61,527 bases of DNA from Bradyrhizobium sp. WSM1743 (GCF_000473065.1 NZ_AXAZ01000050.1:1-61527), one strand, 5' to 3'; positions 51,728 through 61,235 are shown, numbered from the stretch's first letter. Numbers and translations are program-made. Notes: generated by a model not told the origin, from the letters alone.

Positions 51728-53254
51728 CTAGTCGCGCTTTGGGCTGAACTTCCAGGTGATCGCAACAAGGCCAGCGGTGATCAGGCCGCTGATCAGGCCG
51801 GCCAGCGGCAGGGCGAGCAGCAGCGCCGCACTCGCGGCCCAGCCGATCGAGGAGAACGCTTCGGCGAAGGTCGCAAGCCGCGACGAGGTCTGGCGGCGGC
51901 GGAATTGGCTGCGCCGGGCCTGCACCCGGAACCAGAGCTGGATCGCCGTCGCCGAGGCCGCGCTGATGATGATGGCGCCGGCGCTGACCGCAGCCTGGAA
52001 CGGCGAGGCCAAGGCCAGCGCTCCGACCAGTGGGCAGAAGATGACCGCGATCGCGATCAGCACGACCTCGATCTTGGCGCGGATGACGCTGGATGACATC
52101 AGCGGCGCGGTGGCGACGAGATCGGGAGCATCCTCGCCGGAGATCGTCAGCCAGGCGAGCCCGCCGGCGAGCTGTCCCGCCGCCATCACGATGACAGGTG
52201 TGATCAGCGTCAGCGCCGCGGAGCTGTCGGCAAAGTTGCGCCAGAGCAGGAGCGCCGGCGGCACCAGATAGAGCAGCTGCATCAATGTCTGCGAGATCAG
52301 CCAGGGATCGCGCCACAGCAGCATGAATTCCTTGCGCCGCAGCGCCTGCTGGCGCGATTCGCCGCGGAACGGGCGCTCCCTGGCACGGACGCGGCCGGAC
52401 GTGCCGTACGCCGCCGCATCGATCGCGGTGTCGGCGAAGCGATGCGAGAAGATCGCCATGACGCCTCCGAGCAGCACCAGAGCGAGCGCGAGAAGCAGCA
52501 GCAGCGCCTCGTTGTCGCCCATGGTCGCCCGCGCCGGCCACCACCAGATGCTGTCGACATCGGGCGCGTAGGCGGCAAGGCTCCCCGAGGTCAGGATGGT
52601 GAAGCGCGACAGCGTGCCGTAGGACATGATCGCGGCGACCTGAAGCGCGATCACGAAGCCCGCGCCGATGATCGCGGCGAGGATCTGGGCGATCAGGCGC
52701 GTTCGCGCCGGGCCGATCAGCCGGAACAGCAGGATGGTGACGGCGATCGCGATCGCCGCGGCCGACAGGCCCATCGCAATGACGACGCCGAAGGCGGCGA
52801 GCCAGCGCGCGCCGCCGCCGATCACCAGCACGTCGATGAAGGGCGTCGCGAACAGCAACGCGAGCACGGTGACGGTCAGCGCGATCGCGGCGATGCGGAC
52901 CGAGAACAGATTGGCCAGTGTCGCGGGCGAGGACATGATCAGGTCGAGATCGGCGCGGGCGTAGAACACCCGCGTCACCGATTCGATCGCCTGCGAGAGC
53001 ATCAAAGTCCAGGCGAGAAAGATCGTCGCCGAAATCACGATCAGCGGGGATTTGTCGAGCGGCAGCTGCAGGTCGGCGAAACGGCCGATCACAGCCCAAG
53101 CCGGCAGGTGCAGCACCGCGGCGAAGCAGAAGAGGCCGATCACCGCAGCGCGCGTCCGTTTGCGCCGGCCGCCCGTCATCATGGCGAACCATTCGCGCCA
53201 GGCGAGCCGCAGCTCGTGACGGGCAAACCAGGAGAGCGCGGTTGCCGAGCTCAT
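51728..53254 (-). CDS. ABC transporter permease (ABC-2-like)
   Basis: A 508-residue inner-membrane protein with about 12 hydrophobic segments and a polar loop in the middle (RVRARERPFRGESRQQALRRKEFMLLWRDPW, split across residues ~275-305) typical of large ABC-2 exporters. Its ATG overlaps the stop of the ATPase gene upstream by four bases (ATGA), so the two form one unit. Likely exports a lipid, antibiotic or polymer; substrate not determined. Confidence 0.88.
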   Translation of the reverse strand: MSSATALSWFARHELRLAWREWFAMMTGGRRKRTRAAVIGLFCFAAVLHLPAWAVIGRFADLQLPLDKSPLIVISATIFLAWTLMLSQAIESVTRVFYARADLDLIMSSPATLANLFSVRIAAIALTVTVLALLFATPFIDVLVIGGGARWLAAFGVVIAMGLSAAAIAIAVTILLFRLIGPARTRLIAQILAAIIGAGFVIALQVAAIMSYGTLSRFTILTSGSLAAYAPDVDSIWWWPARATMGDNEALLLLLALALVLLGGVMAIFSHRFADTAIDAAAYGTSGRVRARERPFRGESRQQALRRKEFMLLWRDPWLISQTLMQLLYLVPPALLLWRNFADSSAALTLITPVIVMAAGQLAGGLAWLTISGEDAPDLVATAPLMSSSVIRAKIEVVLIAIAVIFCPLVGALALASPFQAAVSAGAIIISAASATAIQLWFRVQARRSQFRRRQTSSRLATFAEAFSSIGWAASAALLLALPLAGLISGLITAGLVAITWKFSPKRD

Positions 53255-54000
53255 GCCGCGGCCTGAAGCGTCACCAGCGCAATGAAGAGATCTTCCAGGC
53301 TGGTGTCGGCATGGCCATTCTGCTGGCGCAGCGCGGTGAGCGTGCCTTCCGCGACCAGGCGGCCAGAGGCGATCACGCCGATACGGTCGGCCATGCGCTC
53401 GGCGACCTCGAGGATATGCGTGGTCATGATGACCGTGCAGCCGGCGCGGACGCGCGCGCCGAGCAGGCCCTTGACGTGGCGGGCGGAGACGGCATCGAGC
53501 CCCGTCAGCGGCTCGTCGAGAATGATGAGGCGGGGATCGTGCACCAGTGCGCCGGCCAGCGCCACCTTCTGGCGCATGCCCTTGGAAAAGCCCTCGCAGC
53601 GCTCGTGCCGGTGCGCCTCAAGCCCGAGCGAGCCGAGCAGCTCTCGCGCGACCGGTTCCGAGGCCGACGGAGCGATGCCCCAGAGCCCGGCGACGAATTC
53701 GAGATATTCTCGCGGGGTCAGCTTGTCGTAGATCATGGGCTCGTCGGAAACCCAGGCCATCACCTGCTTGGCGGCGACGGGGTTGGCCAGCGCATCGATG
53801 CCGAAGATCGAGACCGCGCCGGCATCGGGGTGCAGCAGGCCCGCAACCATGCGCAAAGTGGTGGTCTTGCCGGCCCCGTTGGGGCCGACCAAGGCATAGA
53901 ATTCGCCGGCGTGAATGGTGAGATCGAGGCTGTCGACCGCCAGACGGTCAAAACGCTTCGTTAACCCTCGGACTTCCAGCGCCGAGTTGTCCGGCTTCAT
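53251..54000 (-). CDS. ABC transporter ATP-binding protein (exporter)
   Basis: A 249-residue ATPase: GPNGAGKTTTLR (Walker A, ~40), FSKGMRQKVALA (signature with Lys-Gly, ~140), LIILDEPLTGLD (Walker B, ~163) and HILE (switch His). The pattern is CcmA/NatA-like, paired with ABC-2 permeases. The start is uncertain: a GTG 20 codons upstream (residues PKHLQVKVAGD) also opens the frame; neither has a good ribosome site, and the domain begins right after the chosen ATG. Confidence 0.88.
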   Translation of the reverse strand: MKPDNSALEVRGLTKRFDRLAVDSLDLTIHAGEFYALVGPNGAGKTTTLRMVAGLLHPDAGAVSIFGIDALANPVAAKQVMAWVSDEPMIYDKLTPREYLEFVAGLWGIAPSASEPVARELLGSLGLEAHRHERCEGFSKGMRQKVALAGALVHDPRLIILDEPLTGLDAVSARHVKGLLGARVRAGCTVIMTTHILEVAERMADRIGVIASGRLVAEGTLTALRQQNGHADTSLEDLFIALVTLQAAA

Positions 54001-54134
54001 GACGGCCACACCATCCGCTTTTGCATCACCCGCGACCTTGACTTGAAGATGTTTCGGCACCGTGAATCTACGGCCGACAAATCCTGTGATCCGGATTGGA
54101 CTAAAGGCAAGGCACCCCTACAAGTCACCGTTTG

Positions 54135-54163
54135 TTGACAGCGCGCGGGCGTTCAGGCTGAAT
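54135..54163 (+). promoter_or_regulatory. possible sigma-70 promoter of the Liv operon
   Basis: TTGACA (54135-54140), a 17-base spacer and CTGAAT (54158-54163), about 110 bases before the livH start. The -35 is perfect and the -10 is weak. It is the only promoter-like pair in the 275-base divergent gap. Confidence 0.4.
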
Positions 54164-54275
54164 TGATTCCGGACAAATGGCGCTAACGCAGCGAAACGAC
54201 TGCGTAGCGACTGGACACAAGATGCGCCAAGGTGGTCACGAAGAACCGCCGGTTGCATCGGGAGGATGCGCGGCG

Positions 54276-55151
54276 ATGCTGGATTTCGTTCAGCAGCTGG
54301 TCAGCGGTGTTGCGCTCGGCTGCGTTTACGGCCTGATCGCGCTCGGCTTCGTGCTCGTCTACAAGGCCACCGAGGTCGTCAATTTCGCCCAGGGCGATCT
54401 GATGATGCTGGGCGGCTTCTTCGCCTTCACCTTCATCGGCATGATGGGCCTGAACTACTGGATCGGCTTTGCCGGTGCAGTGGCCGCGATGGCGCTGTTC
54501 GGCATGCTGGCCGAGCGCGTGGTGGTGCGGCCGATCCTCGGCTACCCGCAGTTCTCGATCATCATGGCGACGATCGGGCTGGGGTATTTCCTGCGCTCGG
54601 TCGCCGGCATGATCTGGGGCACCGACGATTTGAAGATCGAGACGCCGTTCAGCCAGGGCGTGCTGCGCATGGGCTCGCTGGTGCTCGCCTACGACAAGCT
54701 CTCCGTGATCGCGGCGACGATAATCCTGTGCACGCTGCTCTACCTCTTCTTCAACAAGACCATGCTCGGCACTGCGATGCGCGCCAGCTCCGAGAACATG
54801 CTGGCGGCCTACTATATGGGCATTCCGGTCAAGCGCGTGGTGTCGGTCGTCTGGGCGATCAGCGCGGCGGTCGCGACCTGCGCCGGCGTGCTGCTGGCGC
54901 CGATCACCTTCATCCACTCCAATGTCGGCCTCGTGCTCGGCCTGAAGGCCTTTCCCGCCGCCGTGCTCGGCGGCTTCGGCTCGATCCCGGGTGCTGTGGT
55001 CGGCGGCGTCCTGATCGGTGTGATCGAGAGCATGGCCGGCTTTTACCTGCCCGAAGGCTGGAAGGACGTCGCGCCCTATGTCGTGCTGCTGACTGTGCTG
55101 CTCTTGAAGCCCGAAGGCCTGTTCGGCCTCCAACTCCGCAAGAAGGTCTGA
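54276..55151 (+). CDS. livH: Liv-type ABC transporter permease (LivH-like)
   Basis: A 291-residue inner-membrane protein with eight helices. Family segments VYGLIALGFVLVYKATEVVNFAQGDLMMLG and GGFGSIPGAVVGGVLIG are diagnostic. The ATG is preceded by GGGAGG. First gene of the livHMGF-ligase-receptor unit; pairs with LivM 4 bases later to form the membrane channel. Confidence 0.95.
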   Translation: MLDFVQQLVSGVALGCVYGLIALGFVLVYKATEVVNFAQGDLMMLGGFFAFTFIGMMGLNYWIGFAGAVAAMALFGMLAERVVVRPILGYPQFSIIMATIGLGYFLRSVAGMIWGTDDLKIETPFSQGVLRMGSLVLAYDKLSVIAATIILCTLLYLFFNKTMLGTAMRASSENMLAAYYMGIPVKRVVSVVWAISAAVATCAGVLLAPITFIHSNVGLVLGLKAFPAAVLGGFGSIPGAVVGGVLIGVIESMAGFYLPEGWKDVAPYVVLLTVLLLKPEGLFGLQLRKKV

Positions 55152-55155
55152 ACGC

Positions 55156-56307
55156 ATGCGCTTCCTGTTCAAGACCGACTACGAGGACGAAATCAAGCTG
55201 TTTCCGCATTCGGGCTACGTCGTCTCCTACGGCATCCTGCTCGCGCTGCTGCTGATCGCGCCCTATGTGCTCTCCAGCTATTTGATGAGCCAGCTCGTCT
55301 TCGTCTGCATCTATGCGACCGTCGGTGTGGCGCTCTTGATCCTGACCGGCTTCACCGGCCAGGCTTCGCTCGGGCATGCCGCGTTCCTCGCGATCGGGGC
55401 CTACACCGCGGCGTACTTGCAGAAATACAACGTGCCGTTCCCGGCCTACTTCCTCGCCGCCGGGCTGTTGACCGGCATCATCGGCGCGATGGTCGGCTTT
55501 CCCGCGCTGCGCCTCACCGGCATCTATCTCGTCATCGCCACCATCTCCTTTGCCCTGATCGTCGAGGAGATCCTGGCGCGGTGGGAGAGCGTCACCAACG
55601 GCAATGAGGGCATGCGGGTCAAGACGCTGTCGCTGCTCGGCGTCGCCGTGCCGCGCGACAGCCCGACCTTCTATTACCTCTGTCTTGCCGTGCTGGTGCT
55701 GACCATCGTCGGCACGCTCAATCTGCTGCGTTCGCCGACGGGCCGCGCCTTCGTCGCGATCCGCGACTCCGAGACCGCAGCGCGCAGCATGGGCGTCAAT
55801 GTCGCGCTCTACAAGGTGAAGTCGTTTGCGATCTCGGCGGCGATCACCGGTTTTGCCGGCGTGCTGTTCGCGCACAAGCTCTCCTTCATCTCGCCGGAGA
55901 TGTTCACGCTCCAGCTCTCGATCGAGTTCATCATCGTGATCCTGATCGGCGGCACCTTCAGCCTCCACGGCGCGGTGCTGGGCGCGATCTTCATCGTGAT
56001 GATCGATCCGTTCCTGACCTATCTCAAGGACGACATGCCCGGCATCATCGCCGGGATCTCCGCGACGTTCGGCGCCAGCCCGGCCACCGCGGGAAACATC
56101 CAGTCGAACGTCGCGGCCTTCGCCTCGCTCAATGGCTTGAAGGGTGCGATCTACGGCATCATCATCGTGCTGTTCGTGCTGTTCGAGCCGCTCGGGCTCT
56201 ACGGCCGCTGGCTCAAGATCAAGCTCTTCTTCCAGCTGTTCCCGCTCTACAAGCGCGCCACCTTCAAGCGGCAGAAGATCTACGTGAAGTCGGAGCGCAA
56301 CCGATGA
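55156..56307 (+). CDS. livM: Liv-type ABC transporter permease (LivM-like)
   Basis: A 383-residue inner-membrane protein with ten or so helices. The motif GFTGQASLGHAAFLAIGAYTAA and GYYVSxx-like C-terminal GGTFSLHGAVLGAI match LivM. The C-terminal tail is basic (KRATFKRQKIYVKSERNR) and extended. It overlaps livG by four bases (ATGA). Confidence 0.95.
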   Translation: MRFLFKTDYEDEIKLFPHSGYVVSYGILLALLLIAPYVLSSYLMSQLVFVCIYATVGVALLILTGFTGQASLGHAAFLAIGAYTAAYLQKYNVPFPAYFLAAGLLTGIIGAMVGFPALRLTGIYLVIATISFALIVEEILARWESVTNGNEGMRVKTLSLLGVAVPRDSPTFYYLCLAVLVLTIVGTLNLLRSPTGRAFVAIRDSETAARSMGVNVALYKVKSFAISAAITGFAGVLFAHKLSFISPEMFTLQLSIEFIIVILIGGTFSLHGAVLGAIFIVMIDPFLTYLKDDMPGIIAGISATFGASPATAGNIQSNVAAFASLNGLKGAIYGIIIVLFVLFEPLGLYGRWLKIKLFFQLFPLYKRATFKRQKIYVKSERNR

Positions 56308-57062
56308 GCTATTTTCGCGCCGAGAACCTGTCGCTGCATTTCGGAGGCCTCAAGGCGGTCGATGCGGTGTCGTTCGCGGTGGAGAAGGGCGAGATCCTCT
56401 CCATCATTGGTCCCAACGGCGCCGGCAAGAGCTCGATCTTCAACCTGATCTCGCGCATCTACCGGCCCACCTCGGGCCGCATTTTCTTCGAGGACCAGGA
56501 CATCACCGAGCAGCCGCCCTACGACATCGCCAAGCTCGGTATCGCCCGCACCTTCCAGAACATCGAGCTGTTCGAGAACGCGACCGTGCTGTCGAACCTC
56601 CTGGTGGGCCGCCACCGCCATTCGACCACCCAGCTCTGGCAGGAGCTGCTGTTCCTGCCGAGCGTGCGCGCCAACGAGAAGCTGCACCGTCGCCGGGTCG
56701 AGCAGGTCATCGAATTCCTCGATCTCGAACCCTATCGCGACAAGCTGATTTCCGGCCTGCCCTACGGCGTGCGCAAGGTGATCGAGCTCGCTCGTGCGCT
56801 GTGCTCGGAGCCGAAGCTGATCCTGCTCGACGAGCCGTCCTCCGGTCTCAATGTCGAGGAGACCGACGACATGTCGTTCTGGATCCGCGACATGAAGAGC
56901 GAGCTCGGCGTCACCGTGCTGATGGTCGAGCACGACATGTCGCTGGTCAATCGCGTCTCCGACCGCGTCATTGCGCTGAACTATGGCCGTGTGCTGGCGA
57001 TGGGCTCGCCCGCCGAAGTGCAGCAGCACCCCGACGTCGTCGCCGCGTATCTGGGAGCCTGA
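56304..57062 (+). CDS. livG: Liv-type ABC transporter ATP-binding protein (LivG-like)
   Basis: A 252-residue ATPase. Walker A GPNGAGKSS (~35), LPYGVRKVIELARAL (the LivG-type altered signature, ~153), LILLDEPSSGLN (Walker B) and VEHDMSLV (switch His) are present. Branched-chain family LivG is recognised by the LPYGxR signature in place of LSGGQ. Starts inside livM stop. Confidence 0.95.
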   Translation: MSYFRAENLSLHFGGLKAVDAVSFAVEKGEILSIIGPNGAGKSSIFNLISRIYRPTSGRIFFEDQDITEQPPYDIAKLGIARTFQNIELFENATVLSNLLVGRHRHSTTQLWQELLFLPSVRANEKLHRRRVEQVIEFLDLEPYRDKLISGLPYGVRKVIELARALCSEPKLILLDEPSSGLNVEETDDMSFWIRDMKSELGVTVLMVEHDMSLVNRVSDRVIALNYGRVLAMGSPAEVQQHPDVVAAYLGA

Positions 57063-57065
57063 CGC

Positions 57066-57854
57066 ATGGGTGCTGCCGTGACCCCGGACATCATCCTGAA
57101 ACTCTCCAATATCGAGAGCTATTACGGGCCGATCATGGCGATCCGGGGCATCTCGCTGGAAGTGCCGCGCGGCCGCATTGTCACGCTGCTCGGGGCGAAC
57201 GGGGCCGGCAAGACCACGGTGCTGAAGACCATCTCGGGCATTCTCGATCCGCAGAAGGGCGCGATCGAGTTCATGGGCAAGCCGATCCAGCGCATGGAGG
57301 CCGACCGGATCGTGCGGCTCGGCCTCAGCCATGTGCCGGAGGGGCGCGAGGTCTTCCCGTTCCTTTCCGTGCGCGAGAACCTGATGATGGGCGCCTATCC
57401 GCGCAAGGACCGCGACGGCGTCGCGGAGGATCTGGAGCGCGTCTACGGCTATTTCCCGCGCCTGAAGGAGCGCATCAACCAGCCGGCCGGCCAGCTCTCC
57501 GGCGGCGAGCAGCAGATGCTCGCGATCGGGCGCGCGCTGATGAACCGGCCGACGCTGCTCTTGCTCGACGAGCCCTCGCTCGGGCTGTCGCCGCTGCTGG
57601 TGAAAGAGATCTTCACCATCATCCGCCGGGTCAACGAGGAGCAGGGCATGTCGATCCTCTTGGTCGAGCAGAACGCCAAGGTGGCGCTGGAGACGGCCCA
57701 TTACGGCTATGTCCTGGAGATCGGCCGCATCGTGATGAACGACAGCTGCGACCGCTTGATGCATTCCCAGGACATCCAGGAATTCTACCTTGGCGCCAAG
57801 GAAGCGGGCGCACGCGGCGAGCGGCGCTGGAAAAAGAAGAAGACGTGGCGGTGA
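57066..57854 (+). CDS. livF: Liv-type ABC transporter ATP-binding protein (LivF-like)
   Basis: A 262-residue ATPase beginning 3 bases after livG. Walker A GANGAGKTT (~44), the LivF hallmark VPEGREVFPFLSVRENLMMG (~100-119), LSGGEQQMLAIGRAL (signature), LLLLDEPSLGLSP and VEQN (switch Gln) are present. The C-terminus is unusually basic (ARGERRWKKKKTWR). Confidence 0.95.
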   Translation: MGAAVTPDIILKLSNIESYYGPIMAIRGISLEVPRGRIVTLLGANGAGKTTVLKTISGILDPQKGAIEFMGKPIQRMEADRIVRLGLSHVPEGREVFPFLSVRENLMMGAYPRKDRDGVAEDLERVYGYFPRLKERINQPAGQLSGGEQQMLAIGRALMNRPTLLLLDEPSLGLSPLLVKEIFTIIRRVNEEQGMSILLVEQNAKVALETAHYGYVLEIGRIVMNDSCDRLMHSQDIQEFYLGAKEAGARGERRWKKKKTWR

Positions 57855-57945
57855 GGAAGAGCTGGCAGTAAGATGAACTTGCCATCCGCAACATAGACCG
57901 CCGGCAAGGCAGGCAGCGGAGGCAGGCGACAAGGAGGAGAGGCGC

Positions 57946-59784
57946 ATGGCCCGACCGGCGGTGCTGACGGTCGCTGATACGGTCGCGAAGAGCTTCTTGC
58001 GCGCCGCCGAGATGCGGGGCGACAGGCCGGCGATCCGCGAGAAGAAATTCGGCATCTGGCAGCCGACCAGCTGGCGCCAATGGCTGGAGATCTCGAAGGA
58101 GATTGCCTACGCGCTTCGCGCCATCGGCTTCATGCCCGGCGACGTCGCCTCCATCATCGCCAATGCCGTGCCCGAATGGGTCCACGCCGACATGGGCATA
58201 TTGTGCGCCGGCGGCGTCTCCTCCGGAATCTATCCGACCGATTCCCCGTCCCAGGTCGAGTATCTCGTCAACGACTCCCGCACGAAAGTGATCTTCGCCG
58301 AGGACGAGGAGCAGCTCGACAAGATTCTCACCTGCCGCGCGCGGTGCCCGTCCCTGCAGAAGATCATCGTGTTCGACATGGAGGGCCTCAGCGGCTTCTC
58401 CGACGATATGGTGATGTCGCTCGACGAGTTTTGCGCACTCGGCCGCAACCACATGGTCGGCCGCGAGGCGCTGTGGCAGGAGATGATCGACAGCCGCAGC
58501 GCCGGCGATCTCGCGATCCTCGTCTATACGTCCGGCACGACCGGTCCGCCCAAGGGCGCGATGCACGCCAACCGCAGCGTGACGCACCAGATGCGACACG
58601 CTAACGACTTCATCCCGGCGCGGGAGGACGAGGACCGGCTGGTCTTCCTGCCGCTCTGCCACGTCGCCGAGCGCATCGGCGGCTACTACATCTCGGTCGC
58701 GCTCGGCTCGGTGATGAACTTTGCCGAGAGCCCGGAGACCGTGCCGGACAATCTGCGCGAGGTGCAGCCGACCGCCTTTCTGGCGGTGCCGCGCATCTGG
58801 GAGAAGTTCTATTCCGCCATCACCATCGCGCTGAAGGATGCGACGCCGCTGCAGCAATGGGTCTATCGCCGCGCCATCGGCATCGGCTACCGCATGGTCG
58901 ATTGCCGGCTCGAGGGCAGGGCGCCGCCGCTGTCGCTGCGCGTCGCCAACCGCATCGCTTACCTGGTCGCGTTCAGAAACATTCGCCGCATGATCGGGCT
59001 CGACCGCTGTCGCATCGCGTTCACCGGTGCAGCTCCGATCGCACCGGAGCTGATCCGTTGGTATCTGGCGCTCGGCATCGACATGCACGAGGTCTACGGC
59101 CAGACCGAGAATTGCGGGGTTGCCACCATGATGCCGGCGGACAGGATCAAGCTCGGCTCGGTCGGCACCGCGGTGCCGTGGGGCGAGGTCGCGCTGTCAC
59201 CCGACGGCGAGATCCTGATCAAGGGCGACTTCCTGTTCATGGGCTACCTGAACCAGCCGGAGAAGACCGCGGAGACGATCGATTCCTGCGGCTGGCTGCA
59301 CACCGGCGACGTCGGCACCATCGACAATGAGGGCTTCGTCCGCATTACCGATCGGATGAAGGACATCATCATCACCTCCGGCGGCAAGAACATCACGCCG
59401 TCCGAGATCGAGAACCAGCTCAAGTTCTCGCCCTACATCTCCGACGCGGTCGTGATCGGCGACAAGCGGCCCTATCTCACCTGCCTCGTGATGATCGACC
59501 AGGAAAACGTCGAGAAGTTCGCCCAGGATCACGACATCCCCTTCACCAACTATGCGAGCCTGTGCCGGGCGAGGGAGATCCAGGACCTGATCGGGCGCGA
59601 GATCGAACAGGTCAACGCCAACTTCGCCCGCGTCGAGACCATCAAGAGGTTCTATCTGATCGAGCGCCAGCTTACCCCGGAGGACGAGGAGCTGACCCCG
59701 ACCATGAAGCTGAAGCGCGGCTTCGTGAACAAGCGCTACGCCGCCGAGATCGACGCGATGTATCGCGAGCGCGCGGTGGCGTGA
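57946..59784 (+). CDS. long-chain acyl-CoA synthetase-like AMP ligase in the Liv operon
   Basis: A 612-residue ANL-superfamily ligase of the FadD15/ACSL-like branch. A3 loop YTSGTTGPPKGAM (~189), VYGQTENCGV (~385), GWLHTGDVG (~450), RMKDIIITSGGKNITPSEIE (~470) and KLKRGFVNKRY with the C-terminal Lys are visible. AAGGAGGAGAGG precedes the ATG. It lies 91 bases after livF and 77 before the receptor gene, so it is embedded in the transport operon. It would activate an imported carboxylic acid; exact acid unknown. Confidence 0.9.
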   Translation: MARPAVLTVADTVAKSFLRAAEMRGDRPAIREKKFGIWQPTSWRQWLEISKEIAYALRAIGFMPGDVASIIANAVPEWVHADMGILCAGGVSSGIYPTDSPSQVEYLVNDSRTKVIFAEDEEQLDKILTCRARCPSLQKIIVFDMEGLSGFSDDMVMSLDEFCALGRNHMVGREALWQEMIDSRSAGDLAILVYTSGTTGPPKGAMHANRSVTHQMRHANDFIPAREDEDRLVFLPLCHVAERIGGYYISVALGSVMNFAESPETVPDNLREVQPTAFLAVPRIWEKFYSAITIALKDATPLQQWVYRRAIGIGYRMVDCRLEGRAPPLSLRVANRIAYLVAFRNIRRMIGLDRCRIAFTGAAPIAPELIRWYLALGIDMHEVYGQTENCGVATMMPADRIKLGSVGTAVPWGEVALSPDGEILIKGDFLFMGYLNQPEKTAETIDSCGWLHTGDVGTIDNEGFVRITDRMKDIIITSGGKNITPSEIENQLKFSPYISDAVVIGDKRPYLTCLVMIDQENVEKFAQDHDIPFTNYASLCRAREIQDLIGREIEQVNANFARVETIKRFYLIERQLTPEDEELTPTMKLKRGFVNKRYAAEIDAMYRERAVA

Positions 59785-59861
59785 ATCATATCGTTCTAAA
59801 AAGCGAAGCGGTGATGGCCCCGCCCTTCGCACAATACGGGCCCAAAGGAGAGGAGACGTCG

Positions 59862-61073
59862 ATGTCGAGATCGTTCGGAACGTTCGGCCTTGCTGTGAGT
59901 GCCTATGTGAGCACCCTTGCACTCACCTGTCTGCCGGCCGTCGCGCAAACCAAGATCACCAATGAAGGCATCTCGGCAACCGAGATCGTCATCGGCACCC
60001 ACCAGGACCTGTCGGGTCCGATCAAGGGCTGGGGCGTGCCGGTCTCCAACGGCATGAAGATGGCGGTCGAGGAGGTCAACGCCGCCGGCGGCATCAACGG
60101 CCGCAAGATCCGCCTGGTGGTCGAGGACAGCGGCTACGATCCGAAGAAGGCCGTGCTGGCGTCGCAGAAATTGATCGAGCGCGATAAGATCTTCGCGATG
60201 GTGGGGCCGATGGGATCGCCCACCGTGCTCGCCGCGCAGGATATCCTGCTCGACGCCGGCGTGCTGCAGCTGTTCCCGCTGACGGCGGCCGAATTCACCT
60301 TCAAGTTCGATCCGGCCAAGCCGCAGGAGCGATTGAAGTTCAACAATCTGCTGCCCTATGTCGAGAGCACGCGGGCGGCGCTGAAATACATGATGGAATG
60401 GAAGAAGTTCCAGAAGCCCTGCATCATGCACCAGGACGACGAGTACGGTAAGAACGTGCTCGACGGCTTCAACCAGCAGCTCACCGCCATGAAGGTCCAG
60501 CCGGCCTCGATCACGAGCTACAAGCGCGGCGCCTCCGATTTCAGCGCGCAGATCGCCAAGATGAAGTCCGACGGCTGCGATCTCGTGGTGCTCGGCGCGG
60601 TCCTGCGCGAGCCCATCGGCGCCATGGGCGAGGCGAAGAAGCTCGGCTGGGATGTCACCTTCCTCGGCGCCACGCCGACCAACGTGATGGAGGTGCCGGC
60701 GCTCGGCAAGGATGTGGTCGAAGGTCTCTACGCCGCGAGCCAGTTCGAGATTCCGTACGAGGACAACGCCAAGGGCAAGGTGAAGGACTGGCTCGCCAAC
60801 TACAAGAAGATGTTCGGCACCGACGCCAACACGCAGGCCATCATCGGCTACAACGCGGTGATGACCTTTGCCTTCTACGCCGACAAGGCGGGCAAGGAAC
60901 TCTCCGGGCAGAAGATGCTTGATTCACTGGAGTCGGGCGAGAAATTCCTCGACATCTTCAATTCGCCGCCGACCAAGTTCTCCAAGACCGACCACCTCGC
61001 CAACACCATCACCCAGGTGCAGCAGGTCAAGGGCGGCCGCTGGGTGCTGGTGAAGGACAATCTGATGTTTTGA
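59862..61073 (+). CDS. Liv-type ABC transporter substrate-binding protein
   Basis: A 403-residue periplasmic binding protein. Signal peptide 1-28 (cut after VAQ region), then the family start EIVIGTHQDLSGPIKGWG and AVEEVNAAGGINGRKIRLVVEDSGYDPKKAV. The motif GPMGSPTVLAAQDI and DDEYGKNV segments are typical. In characterised family members the ligand pocket is shaped by residues equivalent to these early loops; the ligand here may be an aromatic or fatty acid rather than an amino acid because of the linked ligase. AAAGGAGAGGAG upstream. Confidence 0.92.
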   Translation: MSRSFGTFGLAVSAYVSTLALTCLPAVAQTKITNEGISATEIVIGTHQDLSGPIKGWGVPVSNGMKMAVEEVNAAGGINGRKIRLVVEDSGYDPKKAVLASQKLIERDKIFAMVGPMGSPTVLAAQDILLDAGVLQLFPLTAAEFTFKFDPAKPQERLKFNNLLPYVESTRAALKYMMEWKKFQKPCIMHQDDEYGKNVLDGFNQQLTAMKVQPASITSYKRGASDFSAQIAKMKSDGCDLVVLGAVLREPIGAMGEAKKLGWDVTFLGATPTNVMEVPALGKDVVEGLYAASQFEIPYEDNAKGKVKDWLANYKKMFGTDANTQAIIGYNAVMTFAFYADKAGKELSGQKMLDSLESGEKFLDIFNSPPTKFSKTDHLANTITQVQQVKGGRWVLVKDNLMF

Positions 61074-61096
61074 TCTCTTGCGGCGACGACGGTGCA

Positions 61097-61235
61097 CTCT
61101 CTCCCCTTGTGGGAGAGGGTGGCTTCGCGAAAGCGAAGCCGGGTGAGGGGTCTCTCTCCCCGCGGCCAGTTTTGCGCGTGGACAGAGACCCCTCATCCGG
61201 CGCTTCGCGCCACCTTCTCCCACAAGGGGAGAAGG
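61097..61235. repeat. modular palindromic repeat (family E, copy 5)
   Basis: Outer arms CTCTCCCCTTGTGGGAGAGG and TTCTCCCACAAGGGGAGAAG; inner hairpins GGCTTCGCGAAAGCGAAGCC and GGCGCTTCGCGCC; core CCGGGTGAGGGGTCTCT / AGAGACCCCTCATCCGG. Complete, and ends 8 bases before the left end of the IS481-type element. Confidence 0.9.

Noticed and set aside
54000..54060. 20-residue extension of the ABC ATPase from a GTG
   Set aside because: No ribosome site and no match to the domain; kept as an alternative start in the entry.
56280..58055. 591-codon frame antisense to livG, livF and the start of the ligase
   Set aside because: Crosses three well-supported genes on the other strand; typical GC-driven shadow.
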